NCBI RefSeq assembly: GCF_000281955.1 | Contig: NZ_AKKF01000241.1 | Coordinates: 1 to 32,869 of the forward strand | DNA length: 32,869 bases | Direction: 5' to 3' | From: Caulobacter sp. AP07 | GTDB lineage: Bacteria > Pseudomonadota > Alphaproteobacteria > Caulobacterales > Caulobacteraceae | Shown: positions 21,100 to 28,769 of the stretch, in pieces | Layout of the letters: the number at the start of each line of letters is the position of its first letter | How positions within the stretch are numbered: the first letter of the stretch is position 1 | The notes under the pieces: model-generated | The model's database searches: none | The model's input: only the letters and a program-made list of their open reading frames with translations | Told to the model about the DNA's origin: nothing | Position numbers and translations under genes: made by a program

Positions 21100-22334
21100 T
21101 AGATGCGCGAGAGGCCCAGCTGGATCACGTTGGTGCGCTCGGTGCGGAAACCGGCTTCGCAATAGCTGAGATAGAACCGCCACAGCCGGCGGAAGCGCTC
21201 GTCGAAGCCCTGGCTCCTGATCTCGTCCCAGGCGCCTTCGAAGCGCCTGGCCCATTCGACCAGGGTGTCGGCGTAGTTCTGGCCAAAGCGGCTGACCCCG
21301 GTCCAGGCCAGGCCGGCGGCGGCGGTTTCCTGCCGCAGCCGCGCCTCGCTGGGCAGCATGCCGCCCGGGAACACGTAGCGCTGGATGAAGTCGGTGTGGC
21401 TGCGATACTTGGCGAACAGCTCGTCGCGGATGGTGATGATCTGCAGGCCGGCGCGACCGCCGGGCGACAGCACCTCGCGGATCTTGCCGAAATAGGTCGG
21501 CCAGTATTCCTCGCCGACCGCCTCGAACATCTCGATCGAGGCCACGCTGTCGAACTGGCCCTGGATGTCGCGATAGTCGATCAGCCGGATGTCGGCCCGG
21601 TCGGCCAGGCCCTGGTCGAACAGCCGCCGCCTGGCGAAGTCATGCTGGGCCTGGGAGATGGTCACGCCGGTGACCTTGGCGCCGACCTCCCTGGCCGCGA
21701 ACTCGGCGAAGCCGCCCCAGCCGCAGCCGATCTCCAGCACGTGCTGGCCGGGCCGCAGGTCGATCGAGCGGGCCAGGGCCGCGTACTTGGCGTGCTGGGC
21801 CTCGCTCAGCGGCTGGCCAGGCGTTTCGTACAGGGCCGAGGAATAGGTCATGCTGGGGTCGAGCCAGCGCGAATAGAAGGCGTTGCCCAGGTCGTAGTGG
21901 GCGTGGATGTTCTTCCTGGAGCCCACTCGATCGTTGCGATGGAAGAGGTGGTAGAGGCTGTTGACCGCCTGCATCAGCGGATTGCCGCTGACCAGGGCCG
22001 TCAGCTTGTCGAAGTTGCGCGAGAAGGCCTCCAGCACCGCCGACAGGTCGGGGGTGTCCCATTCGCCCGCCATGTAGCCCTCGGCGAAACCGATGTCGCC
22101 CGAGGCCAGGGCCCGGCGGATGAACCGGTAGTCGCGGATCTGGATCACCGCGTCCGGTCCCGGGGTCTTGCCGTCGATGCGCAGCGGCCTGCCCGACGGC
22201 AGGACGAAGGTCAGGGTTCCCACCGCCCAGTTCTCGACCGCCACGCGCAGGGCGGTGCGGAAGGCGGCGGGGGCTTGGCGCAATTCGGGGTCGCGCCAGG
22301 TCGCAGGCAGGATATCGGTCATCGACGGTCCCAT
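21099..22334 (-). CDS. cfa: cyclopropane-fatty-acyl-phospholipid synthase
   Basis: A 411-residue SAM-dependent enzyme that adds a methylene bridge to unsaturated acyl chains of membrane phospholipids. The N-terminal domain (about 1-120) is followed by the family stretch AHYDLGNAFYSRWLDPSMTYSS (here near 145-166, read in two parts), SAM motif VLEIGCGWGGFAEFAA near 199-214, and the FEAVGEEYWPTYF segment near 270. The C-terminal FRRLWRFYLSYCEAGFR is typical of the family. Length fits. An alternative start at 22322 (MTDILP) is possible; the AAGGG before the first ATG sits too close to it. Diverges from hldD across a 244-base gap. Confidence 0.93.
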   Translation of the reverse strand: MGPSMTDILPATWRDPELRQAPAAFRTALRVAVENWAVGTLTFVLPSGRPLRIDGKTPGPDAVIQIRDYRFIRRALASGDIGFAEGYMAGEWDTPDLSAVLEAFSRNFDKLTALVSGNPLMQAVNSLYHLFHRNDRVGSRKNIHAHYDLGNAFYSRWLDPSMTYSSALYETPGQPLSEAQHAKYAALARSIDLRPGQHVLEIGCGWGGFAEFAAREVGAKVTGVTISQAQHDFARRRLFDQGLADRADIRLIDYRDIQGQFDSVASIEMFEAVGEEYWPTYFGKIREVLSPGGRAGLQIITIRDELFAKYRSHTDFIQRYVFPGGMLPSEARLRQETAAAGLAWTGVSRFGQNYADTLVEWARRFEGAWDEIRSQGFDERFRRLWRFYLSYCEAGFRTERTNVIQLGLSRI

Positions 22335-22578
22335 CCCTTACTGAGGACGAAAGTAAGAACTCACCAAACCGATGTGTAAATGGGGAGGTCCATCCAGCCG
22401 CGCGAGAGCTCCAGTCTTCCGCGAGGCCGAGGACGCGCCACCACCACCGGTTCAGGATAGATACGCGCGGCGGTGGCGCTTGGTTGCGGTGAAGCTGTTC
22501 CGGGCTCGACGACCAGGGTGTCGACGAAGGCGGGGACACGCGATTTGCCCCCCGGACCGCCTGTGGCATAAGCCTCTC

Positions 22579-23580
22579 ATGTCCAGACGCGTCATCCTCG
22601 TCACCGGCGGCGCCGGTTTCATCGGCTCCAACATCGTCGCCAGGCTGTGCGAGGACCCCGCGTTCGACGTGGTGGTCTGCGACTGGCTGGGCGCGGCGGC
22701 CGACAACAAGTGGCGCAACCTCTCCAAGTCGCCGATCGCCGACTTCGTGGCCCCCGAGGCGTTGTTCGACTGGCTGGCCGTGCGCGGCGAAGAGGTCGAG
22801 CTGGTGATCCACATGGGCGCGGTGTCGTCGACCACCGAGCCCGACGCCGACAAGATCATCCACGCCAACTTCACCCTGTCGCGCGACCTGTGGCGGTGGT
22901 GCGCGGCCCATCAGCGGCGGCTGGTCTACGCCTCGTCGGCGGCCACCTATGGCGACGGCGACCAGGGGTTCGAGGGGCTGGACGACATCGACAGCCTCAA
23001 GGCCCTGCGGCCGCTGAACGCCTACGGCTGGTCCAAGGCGCTGTTCGACCTCTACGCCGCGCGCGAGGCCGAGCGCGGCAATCATCCGGCCCAGTGGGTG
23101 GGGCTGAAGTTCTTCAACGTCTATGGCCCCAATGAAGCCCACAAGGGCGACATGAAGTCGGTGGTCTGCCAGATCTGGCCCAAGGTGGCGGCCGGCGAGG
23201 GCGTGCGGCTGTTCAAGTCGCACCACCCCGACTACGAGGATGGCGGCCAGCTGCGCGACTTCGTCTATGTGCGCGACGTGGCCGACGTGGTGGCCTGGCT
23301 GGCCAAGAGCCCGCACGTCAACGGCGTCTACAACCTGGGTTCGGGCAAGGCCCGCTCGTTCAAGGCCCTGGCCGAGGCCACCTTCCGCGCCGTCGGCCGC
23401 GAGCCCGACATCGCCTATTTCGACATGCCCGAGGTGCTGCGCGGCAAGTACCAGTACTTCACCGAGGCGAAAATGGATCGCCTGCGGGCCGCCGGCTACA
23501 ACGCGCCGATGACCGCGCTGGAGGACGGCGTGGAGGACTATGTGGCGGGGTTCCTGAATACGGACGACCCGTATCGGTGA
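22579..23580 (+). CDS. hldD: ADP-L-glycero-D-manno-heptose 6-epimerase
   Basis: A 333-residue extended short-chain dehydrogenase that inverts C6 of ADP-heptose for the lipopolysaccharide inner core. The NADP-binding motif is TGGAGFIGSN (residues 9-18). The catalytic set is a Ser in YASSAATYG near 118-126 and Y-x3-K in NAYGWSK. The epimerase-specific stretch FFNVYGPNEAHKGDMKSV, with SHHPDYEDGG and RDFVYVRDV afterwards, separates it from UDP-glucose epimerases. The start MSRRVILV is chosen over the upstream open frame because the dinucleotide fold begins there. Monocistronic; a strong hairpin follows 19 bases after the stop. Confidence 0.93.
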   Translation: MSRRVILVTGGAGFIGSNIVARLCEDPAFDVVVCDWLGAAADNKWRNLSKSPIADFVAPEALFDWLAVRGEEVELVIHMGAVSSTTEPDADKIIHANFTLSRDLWRWCAAHQRRLVYASSAATYGDGDQGFEGLDDIDSLKALRPLNAYGWSKALFDLYAAREAERGNHPAQWVGLKFFNVYGPNEAHKGDMKSVVCQIWPKVAAGEGVRLFKSHHPDYEDGGQLRDFVYVRDVADVVAWLAKSPHVNGVYNLGSGKARSFKALAEATFRAVGREPDIAYFDMPEVLRGKYQYFTEAKMDRLRAAGYNAPMTALEDGVEDYVAGFLNTDDPYR

Positions 23581-23599
23581 TGCGTGGCCGGGGATGAAG

Positions 23600-23629
23600 C
23601 CGGGGACCTGCACATGTGCATGCCCCCGG
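23600..23629. terminator. strong GC-rich hairpin downstream of hldD
   Basis: CCGGGG at 23600-23605 pairs with CCCCGG at 23624-23629, enclosing a perfect 12-bp palindrome TGCACATGTGCA (23609-23620). Position 20 bases past the hldD stop suggests a transcript end, but no U-tract follows, so it could be a Rho-assisted end or a protein-binding dyad. Confidence 0.5.
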
Positions 23630-23726
23630 TCGCGACCTGACGCCACGTCACACTTGCCGACCCTTTCCGCGAGCGTAAGCTGATCGCCGATAACTCGCCG
23701 GGACAGGCGCAGATCGGGAGTGGAAC

Positions 23727-25214
23727 ATGGTCGGCATCGCCGCCTGGGGCGCCTATGCGCCGCGCCTTCGTCTCAGCCGCGAGGCGGTGACGCAGGCCAA
23801 TGCCTGGGTGGCGCCGAACCTGCGGGCCAAGGCCAAGGGCGAGCGCGCCATGGCCAATTGGGACGAGGACGCCCTGACCATGGCGGTTGAGGCCGCCCGC
23901 GACGCCCTGGGTTCCGACGACGATCGTTCCGACATCGACGCCCTCTATTTCGCCTCGACCACGGCCCCGTTCAGCGACCGCCTCAACGCCGGGATCGTCT
24001 CGGCGGCCTTGACGCTGGAGAAGGCCATCGCCTCGGCCGACGTCACGGGCTCGCAGCGTTGCGGGCTGGGCGCACTGGGGCAGGCCCTGGCGGCGGTGAA
24101 GGGCGGGGCGGCCAGGCGCGCCCTGGTGGCGACCGGCGAGCATCGCCGGGCCCGGGCGGCGTCGCCCCAGGAGCTGGACTTCGGCGACGGCGCGGCCGCC
24201 TTCGTGGTCACCGCCGAGCCCGGCGCGGCCGAGTTCCTCGGCCGGGGCGGCGTCACCGACGACTTCGTCGACCACTTCCGCGGCGCCGACAGCGACTTCG
24301 ACTATCAATGGGAGGAACGCTGGATCCGCGACGAGGGCATCGTCAAGCTGGTCCCGCCAGCCATTCGCCAGGCGCTTGAAGTCGCCGGTCTAAGCGCGGG
24401 TGACATCACGCATTTTTGCTTCCCGTCGACCTTCGCCGGCATGGCCGCCAGCCTGGCCAAGGCAGTGGGGATCGCGCCCGAGGCGGTGCGCGACAACCTG
24501 GGCCTGACCCTGGGCGAGGCCGGCTGCGCCCACGGCCCGCTGATGCTGGCCCATGCGCTGGAACAGGCCAAGGCCGGCGAGGTGATCCTGGTCGCCCAGT
24601 TCGGCCAGGGCGCCGAGGCCCTGGTGTTCCGGGCGGCCGACGACATCGCGAGCCGCCGCCCGGCGCGCGGCGTCACCGGCGCGCTGGCCGATCGAAGAGC
24701 CGAGGACAACTATCTGAAGTTCCTCACCTTCAATGGCCTGATCGAATGGGACAAGGGCATGCGGGCCGAGAAGGACAACAAGACGGCCCTGACCACCCTC
24801 TACCGCAACCAGGACATGATCCTGGGCCTGGTCGGCGGCCGCTGCCGCGAAACCGGCGTCGTCCAGTTCCCGCGCACCCGCATCTCGGTGGCCCCCAACA
24901 GTCCGGCGGTCGACACCCAGGAGCCGTACCGCTTCGCCGAGCGGCGCGCGAGCGTGCTCAGCTACTCGGCCGACTACCTGACCTTCTCGATGAGCCCGCC
25001 CAACCACTACGGCATGATCGTCTTCGAGGGGGGCGGGCGGATCATGATGGACATCACCGACGTCGAGCCCGGCGAGGTCGACAGCGGCCTGCCGGTCAAG
25101 ATGGTGTTCCGCATCAAGGACGTCGACGAGAAGCGTGGCTTTACCCGCTACTTCTGGAAGGCCGCGCCGGATCGGGCGGCGGCGGCGGGCAAGTCCGCTC
25201 TGGCGGCGGAGTAG
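23727..25214 (+). CDS. HMG-CoA-synthase/KAS-III-like condensing enzyme fused to a DUF35-type OB-fold domain
   Basis: A 495-residue protein. Residues 1-325 are a thiolase-fold condensing domain of the HMG-CoA synthase type; the probable catalytic cysteine is C112 in DVTGSQRCGLGAL. Residues about 345-480 resemble DUF35 acyl-CoA-associated OB-fold proteins, but the zinc-ribbon start keeps only one of the usual four cysteines (GGRCRETGVVQFPRTR). In archaea and actinobacteria, related synthase, thiolase and DUF35 proteins act as complexes on CoA esters. The SCP2-type thiolase at 25920 is on the same strand but separated by vapBC. GGGAG lies 6 nt before the ATG. The substrate is unknown; a role in CoA-ester chain extension or breakdown is inferred. 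Confidence 0.8.
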   Translation: MVGIAAWGAYAPRLRLSREAVTQANAWVAPNLRAKAKGERAMANWDEDALTMAVEAARDALGSDDDRSDIDALYFASTTAPFSDRLNAGIVSAALTLEKAIASADVTGSQRCGLGALGQALAAVKGGAARRALVATGEHRRARAASPQELDFGDGAAAFVVTAEPGAAEFLGRGGVTDDFVDHFRGADSDFDYQWEERWIRDEGIVKLVPPAIRQALEVAGLSAGDITHFCFPSTFAGMAASLAKAVGIAPEAVRDNLGLTLGEAGCAHGPLMLAHALEQAKAGEVILVAQFGQGAEALVFRAADDIASRRPARGVTGALADRRAEDNYLKFLTFNGLIEWDKGMRAEKDNKTALTTLYRNQDMILGLVGGRCRETGVVQFPRTRISVAPNSPAVDTQEPYRFAERRASVLSYSADYLTFSMSPPNHYGMIVFEGGGRIMMDITDVEPGEVDSGLPVKMVFRIKDVDEKRGFTRYFWKAAPDRAAAAGKSALAAE

Positions 25215-25221
25215 GGCGGTG

Positions 25222-25605
25222 TCAGACCGCGCGCTTCACATCGGTGGCGGCGAAGTCTTCGCCCTTGAACAGCAGGGGCAGGTCGCGCGCCTTGGCCAGG
25301 GCGTAGCTGAAGCAGTCGCCGTAGTTCAGACCGTGGCGGCCGCGCCTGTATCTCCTGAAGGCTTGCTCGGCCAGCTCGGTCAGCTCTTCGTCGAAGGCGA
25401 CGGTCGTGAGCTTCAGATCGGCGATGACGGCGCCAAGCTCGGACGCCTTTTCATCGCCATGCCGTCGCGTGACCACGACGAAGGCCTCCAGCCGGCTTGG
25501 CGCCGAAATGAGCGCGGGGGTGTCGAGGAGCAATTGCAAGAAGCTCTCGGCTTCTGGTTCGCCTCGAAAGATCGCGATCAAGGCGGAGGTGTCGACGACG
25601 ATCAC
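25222..25605 (-). CDS. vapC: PIN-domain ribonuclease toxin (VapC family)
   Basis: A 127-residue PIN domain. The acidic metal-binding residues are in place: D5 (VVDTSAL), E40 (SRLEAF), D97 (LNYGDCFSYALA) and D117 near LLFKGEDF. VapC toxins cut RNA, commonly tRNA, and are silenced by the partner VapB. The start overlaps the vapB stop by 4 bases. Antisense to both flanking CoA-metabolism genes and only 7 bases past the stop of the upstream one, suggesting insertion into an older operon. Active-site completeness suggests a functional toxin. Confidence 0.92.
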   Translation of the reverse strand: MIVVDTSALIAIFRGEPEAESFLQLLLDTPALISAPSRLEAFVVVTRRHGDEKASELGAVIADLKLTTVAFDEELTELAEQAFRRYRRGRHGLNYGDCFSYALAKARDLPLLFKGEDFAATDVKRAV

Positions 25606-25856
25606 CTGGGCAAGCCATCCGCGTCATACACGAGCTCTTCGTCGGTGCCGGCCTCAAGGATCGGCGCCGCCGCGACCCGTTTTTGGATCTCGCGAATGCG
25701 CGCCAGCCGCTCGGCGCGATCGTCGGCCTCGTCGGGCGTGCGGTCGAGTTCGGTGCGCAGAGCGCGCGTCACGGCCTCGGTCAAGGTCAACCCAGTCCTT
25801 CTAGCCAGTTGCCGCGCCAGCCGGTCGGCTTCTTCGCTGCGGATATAGAGGCTCAT
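25602..25856 (-). CDS. vapB: VapB-type antitoxin (PSK/Rv0623-like family)
   Basis: An 84-residue antitoxin. The N-terminal ribbon-helix-helix-like region reads MSLYIRSEEADRLARQLARR and then TGLTLTEAVTRALRTEL, matching the Rv0623/PSK transcription-factor family. The C-terminal part is charged and ends EELVYDADGLPR, where VapB proteins bind the toxin. It is first in the pair and overlaps vapC by 4 bases. The chosen start lies 12 codons inside the maximal frame because the domain begins there. Autoregulation through the dyad at 25863-25870 is likely. Confidence 0.88.
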   Translation of the reverse strand: MSLYIRSEEADRLARQLARRTGLTLTEAVTRALRTELDRTPDEADDRAERLARIREIQKRVAAAPILEAGTDEELVYDADGLPR

Positions 25857-25862
25857 GACCCC

Positions 25863-25870
25863 GTATATAC
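25863..25870 (-). promoter_or_regulatory. candidate VapB operator
   Basis: A perfect 8-bp palindrome GTATATAC begins 7 bases upstream of the vapB start, an AT-rich island in high-GC DNA. VapB-type antitoxins usually repress their own promoter through short dyads at this place. It could also be part of a -10 element. It lies 50 bases upstream of the divergent thiolase start, so binding might affect that gene too. Confidence 0.4.
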
Positions 25871-25919
25871 ACCCGATCAATACGACCTCCAAGCCGACCG
25901 GACACTAGGGAGCACCACC

Positions 25920-27122
25920 ATGGCCAAGGGCATCCGCGACAAGGTCGCCATCCTGGGGATGGGTTGCAGCAAGTTCGGCGAGCGCTGGGACGCCGGACCC
26001 GACGACCTGATGGTCGAGGCCTATGTCGAGGCCATGGCCGACGCCGGGATCGAACCCAGCCAGCTGGACGCGGCCTGGTTCTCGACCCATGTCGACGAAC
26101 TGGGAACCGGCAAGGGCGGCACGCCGCTGTCGATCGCCCTGCGCCTGCCCAACATCGCCGTCACCCGGGTGGAGAACTTCTGCGCCTCGGGCTCGGAGGC
26201 GTTCCGAGGGGCGGTCTACGCCGTGGCGGCGGGCGCGGCCGACATCGCCATCGCGGTGGGCGTCGAGAAGCTGAAGGACACCGGCTATGGCGGCCTGCCG
26301 GTCGGGGCGCCGGGCACGCTGGCCCCGCAGATCATTCCCAACGGCTCGGCCCCCGGCAATTTCGCCCAGCTGGCCAGCGCCTACCGCGCCAAGCACGGCG
26401 TGTCGCGCGAGGACCTCAAGCGGGCCATCGCCCACGTTTCCGTCAAGAGCCACGCCAACGGGGTCAAGAATCCCAAGGCCCACCTGCGCAAGGCCGTCAC
26501 CGAGGAGCAGGTTCTGAACGCCCCGATGATCGCCGAGCCGCTGGGGCTGTTCGACTGCTGCGGGGTGTCGGACGGGGCCGCGGCGGCGATCGTCACCACG
26601 CCGGAGATCGCCCGGGCGATGGGCAAGCGCAACCTGACCATGGTCAAGGCCCTGCAACTGTCGGTCTCCAACGGCTACGAGAGCCAGTACAACGGCTGGG
26701 ACGGCAGTCACTTCCACACCGCCCGCATCGCCGCCGGCAAGGCCTATCGCGAGGCCGGCATCGAGCGGCCGCGCGAGCAGATCTCGATGATGGAGGTGCA
26801 CGACTGCTTCTCGATCACCGAACTGGTGACCATGGAGGACCTGTTCATCTCGCCCGAGGGCCAAGGTTGGCGCGACGTGCTGGACGGCTTCTACGACGCC
26901 GACGGCGGCCTGCCGTGCCAGATCGACGGCGGGCTCAAATGCTTCGGCCACCCGATCGGCGCGTCCGGCCTGCGCATGCTGTACGAGATGTACCTGCAGC
27001 TGCAGGGCCGGGCCGGCGAGCGGCAGCTTCGCGACCCGGTGTTCGGCATGACCCACAACCTGGGCGGCGCGCCGGCCAGCAATGTCTGCTCGGTGGCGAT
27101 CATCGGCCAGGAAGGCGCCTAA
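25920..27122 (+). CDS. SCP2-type thiolase / acetyl-CoA acetyltransferase family protein
   Basis: A 400-residue thiolase-superfamily protein. The nucleophile is C88 in VENFCASGSEAF, with H294 in MEVHDCFSIT and the C341/H344 pair in GGLKCFGHPIGASG. The HDCF form and VEKLKDTG stretch are typical of SCP2/sterol-carrier type thiolases rather than PhaA/FadA. These cleave or form beta-ketoacyl-CoA; specificity is not readable. The ATG at 25920 has GGGAG 7 nt upstream; the longer frame back to 25683 overlaps vapB and is rejected. Partner of the synthase-like gene at 23727 by family association. Confidence 0.87.
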   Translation: MAKGIRDKVAILGMGCSKFGERWDAGPDDLMVEAYVEAMADAGIEPSQLDAAWFSTHVDELGTGKGGTPLSIALRLPNIAVTRVENFCASGSEAFRGAVYAVAAGAADIAIAVGVEKLKDTGYGGLPVGAPGTLAPQIIPNGSAPGNFAQLASAYRAKHGVSREDLKRAIAHVSVKSHANGVKNPKAHLRKAVTEEQVLNAPMIAEPLGLFDCCGVSDGAAAAIVTTPEIARAMGKRNLTMVKALQLSVSNGYESQYNGWDGSHFHTARIAAGKAYREAGIERPREQISMMEVHDCFSITELVTMEDLFISPEGQGWRDVLDGFYDADGGLPCQIDGGLKCFGHPIGASGLRMLYEMYLQLQGRAGERQLRDPVFGMTHNLGGAPASNVCSVAIIGQEGA

Positions 27123-27173
27123 GGCCGGTCAGTCCCTCGCGCGACTCCCGGAGTTCATGGTAACGCAGGGGCC

Positions 27174-28289
27174 ATGAGCGAACGCCTCAAGGGTTTCAAA
27201 CGCTGGATCTTCGCGGGGGCCGTGCTGCTCCTGGCGATGGTCCTGTCGGCGGCCTTCTACTGGCGTTACGACATCCTGCGCACCACCCTGGACCCCAAGG
27301 TGCCGTTCCAGACCTACGAGCCGCCGCCGGCTCCGGACTACGCCAAGCCGGCCGCCTGGGCGCTGCGGCCCGGCGCGGCGCTCAAGGGGCCGGCCGACGT
27401 GTTCTTCGTGCATCCCACCAGCTTCGATGGCGGCCGCGACTGGAACGCGCCCTACGACCAGCCCAAGGCGTCGCGCGACCTGGCCCGGGTGATGCTGCCC
27501 AACTACGCCGCGCCGTTCGCGCGGGTGGGGCGGATCTTCGCGCCGCACTATCGCCAGGCCAGCCTCTACACCTTCCTGACCCTGCGCGACGACGCCCGCG
27601 ACGCCCGGCGCTTCGCCTATGACGACGTTCGCCAGGCCTTTCGCTACTACCTCAAGCACGACAACAACGGCCGGCCGATCATCCTGGTCGGGGTCGAGCA
27701 GGGCGGCATCCTGGCGGCGCGACTGCTGAACGAGGAGATCGCGCGCGACGCGGCGCTGCGCGGTCGGCTGGCCGGGGTCTATCTGATCGAGACCGTGGTT
27801 CCCGCCGACGAATACGGCCCCGAAGCCCCCGTGCCGGCCTGCGCGAGGCGCGACCAGGCCGGCTGCGTGGCGGCCTGGGCGTCGATGGTGGACGGCGACT
27901 TCCAGGAGGCCCAGGAACTGGCCAACCGTTCCCTGGTCTGGAGCGGCGGCGAACTGGTCACCCTGGACGGCCGCACACCGCTCTGCGTCAATCCGCTGCT
28001 GGGCGCCCAGAACGAGATCCGCGCGCCGGCCCGGCTGAACCTGGGCGCGGCCAACGCCACCGGCCTGGAATGGGGCTCGCGCCCGGCCTTGCTGAAGCGC
28101 CAGGTCTGGGCCCAGTGCGAGAACGGCCTGCTGCACACCGGCCGCCCGAAATCGACCTCGTTGCGGGATTCCGGATCCTGGACCGACCGCCGCAAGGTCG
28201 ACGGCTTCAACCTGTTCTGGGCCGACCTCGAGGCCGACGCCCAGGCCCGGGTGGCGGCGCTGCGGGCGCGGGCGGCGGCGGTTCATTAA
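27174..28289 (+). CDS. DUF3089 alpha/beta-hydrolase-like membrane-anchored protein
   Basis: A 371-residue protein with an N-terminal membrane anchor (about residues 12-29, WIFAGAVLLLAMVLSAAFYW), then a DUF3089 domain. Family marks are ADVFFVHPTSF near 75-84, ARVGRIFAPHYRQASLYTF near 117-134, FAYDDVRQAFRYYL near 147-160 and the C-terminal DGFNLFWADL. The expected nucleophile elbow (G-H-S-Q-G) reads G173-V-E175-Q-G-G here, so the usual serine is glutamate. The fold call is confident; catalysis by the usual Ser mechanism is doubtful. AGGGG lies just before the ATG. It starts 51 bases after the thiolase and may be co-transcribed. Confidence 0.85.
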   Translation: MSERLKGFKRWIFAGAVLLLAMVLSAAFYWRYDILRTTLDPKVPFQTYEPPPAPDYAKPAAWALRPGAALKGPADVFFVHPTSFDGGRDWNAPYDQPKASRDLARVMLPNYAAPFARVGRIFAPHYRQASLYTFLTLRDDARDARRFAYDDVRQAFRYYLKHDNNGRPIILVGVEQGGILAARLLNEEIARDAALRGRLAGVYLIETVVPADEYGPEAPVPACARRDQAGCVAAWASMVDGDFQEAQELANRSLVWSGGELVTLDGRTPLCVNPLLGAQNEIRAPARLNLGAANATGLEWGSRPALLKRQVWAQCENGLLHTGRPKSTSLRDSGSWTDRRKVDGFNLFWADLEADAQARVAALRARAAAVH

Positions 28290-28292
28290 ATC

Positions 28293-28374
28293 CGTCATCC
28301 CCCGACTTGTTCGGGGGACCCAAGCCACGCCGGCCGAGTCCGCTTGGGTCCCCCGCATAAAGCGGGGGATGACG
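28293..28374. repeat. cloverleaf-forming palindromic intergenic repeat, variant A copy 2
   Basis: An 82-base element between two convergent genes. The ends CGTCATCCCCC and GGGGGATGACG are perfect inverted repeats, as is the inner pair GGGGGACCCAAGC / GCTTGGGTCCCCC. Alternative local hairpins form at each side (CCCCCGA..TTCGGGGG and CCCCCGC-ATAAA-GCGGGGG), so the element can fold as a long stem or as a cross/cloverleaf. It begins only 4 bases after the DUF3089 stop and may serve as a two-way terminator there. Confidence 0.85.
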
Positions 28375-28406
28375 ACGTTGGGGTTCGGTTGATAAGGCCG
28401 GTGGGG

Positions 28407-28769
28407 TTATTGGACTTCCAGCGCAGCCAACCCCGAATAGCCCGGCTGGTCGATGGCGATCTGGTCGATGACACTGGCCCTCAGATGGGCCAGCACCGGC
28501 GGATCAAGGGGCGCCAGGCGGCCATCTCGCAAGCGGGCGCAGAGCTCCGCATTGAGGCTGGCGAAGTCACCTTCAATGCCCAGCAAGCCGCGCAGGCGTT
28601 CGGTCGCCGCCGTCTCCGCCGCCGGGCCCAGGGCCGCTTCCCGCTCCAGCGTTGCGCGGGCGTTGTCGGCCACCCGCGCCAGGAACGTCGCGCGACCGTC
28701 CTCCCCGGACGCGCCATCGAACGCCGCCAGGGCTTCGCGCAGCTCGGCCGCCGTCGGATGGGTGATCAT
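28407..28769 (-). CDS. DUF6285 domain-containing protein
   Basis: A 120-residue helical protein starting with ITHPTAAELREALAAF and ending with an ASVIDQIAIDQPGYSGL segment. This matches the small proteins (DUF6285, as I recall) that regularly lie directly downstream of acyl-CoA-dehydrogenase-associated phosphotransferases. It overlaps the phosphotransferase stop by 4 bases, so they are coupled and probably work together. Function unknown. Confidence 0.8.
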   Translation of the reverse strand: MITHPTAAELREALAAFDGASGEDGRATFLARVADNARATLEREAALGPAAETAATERLRGLLGIEGDFASLNAELCARLRDGRLAPLDPPVLAHLRASVIDQIAIDQPGYSGLAALEVQ

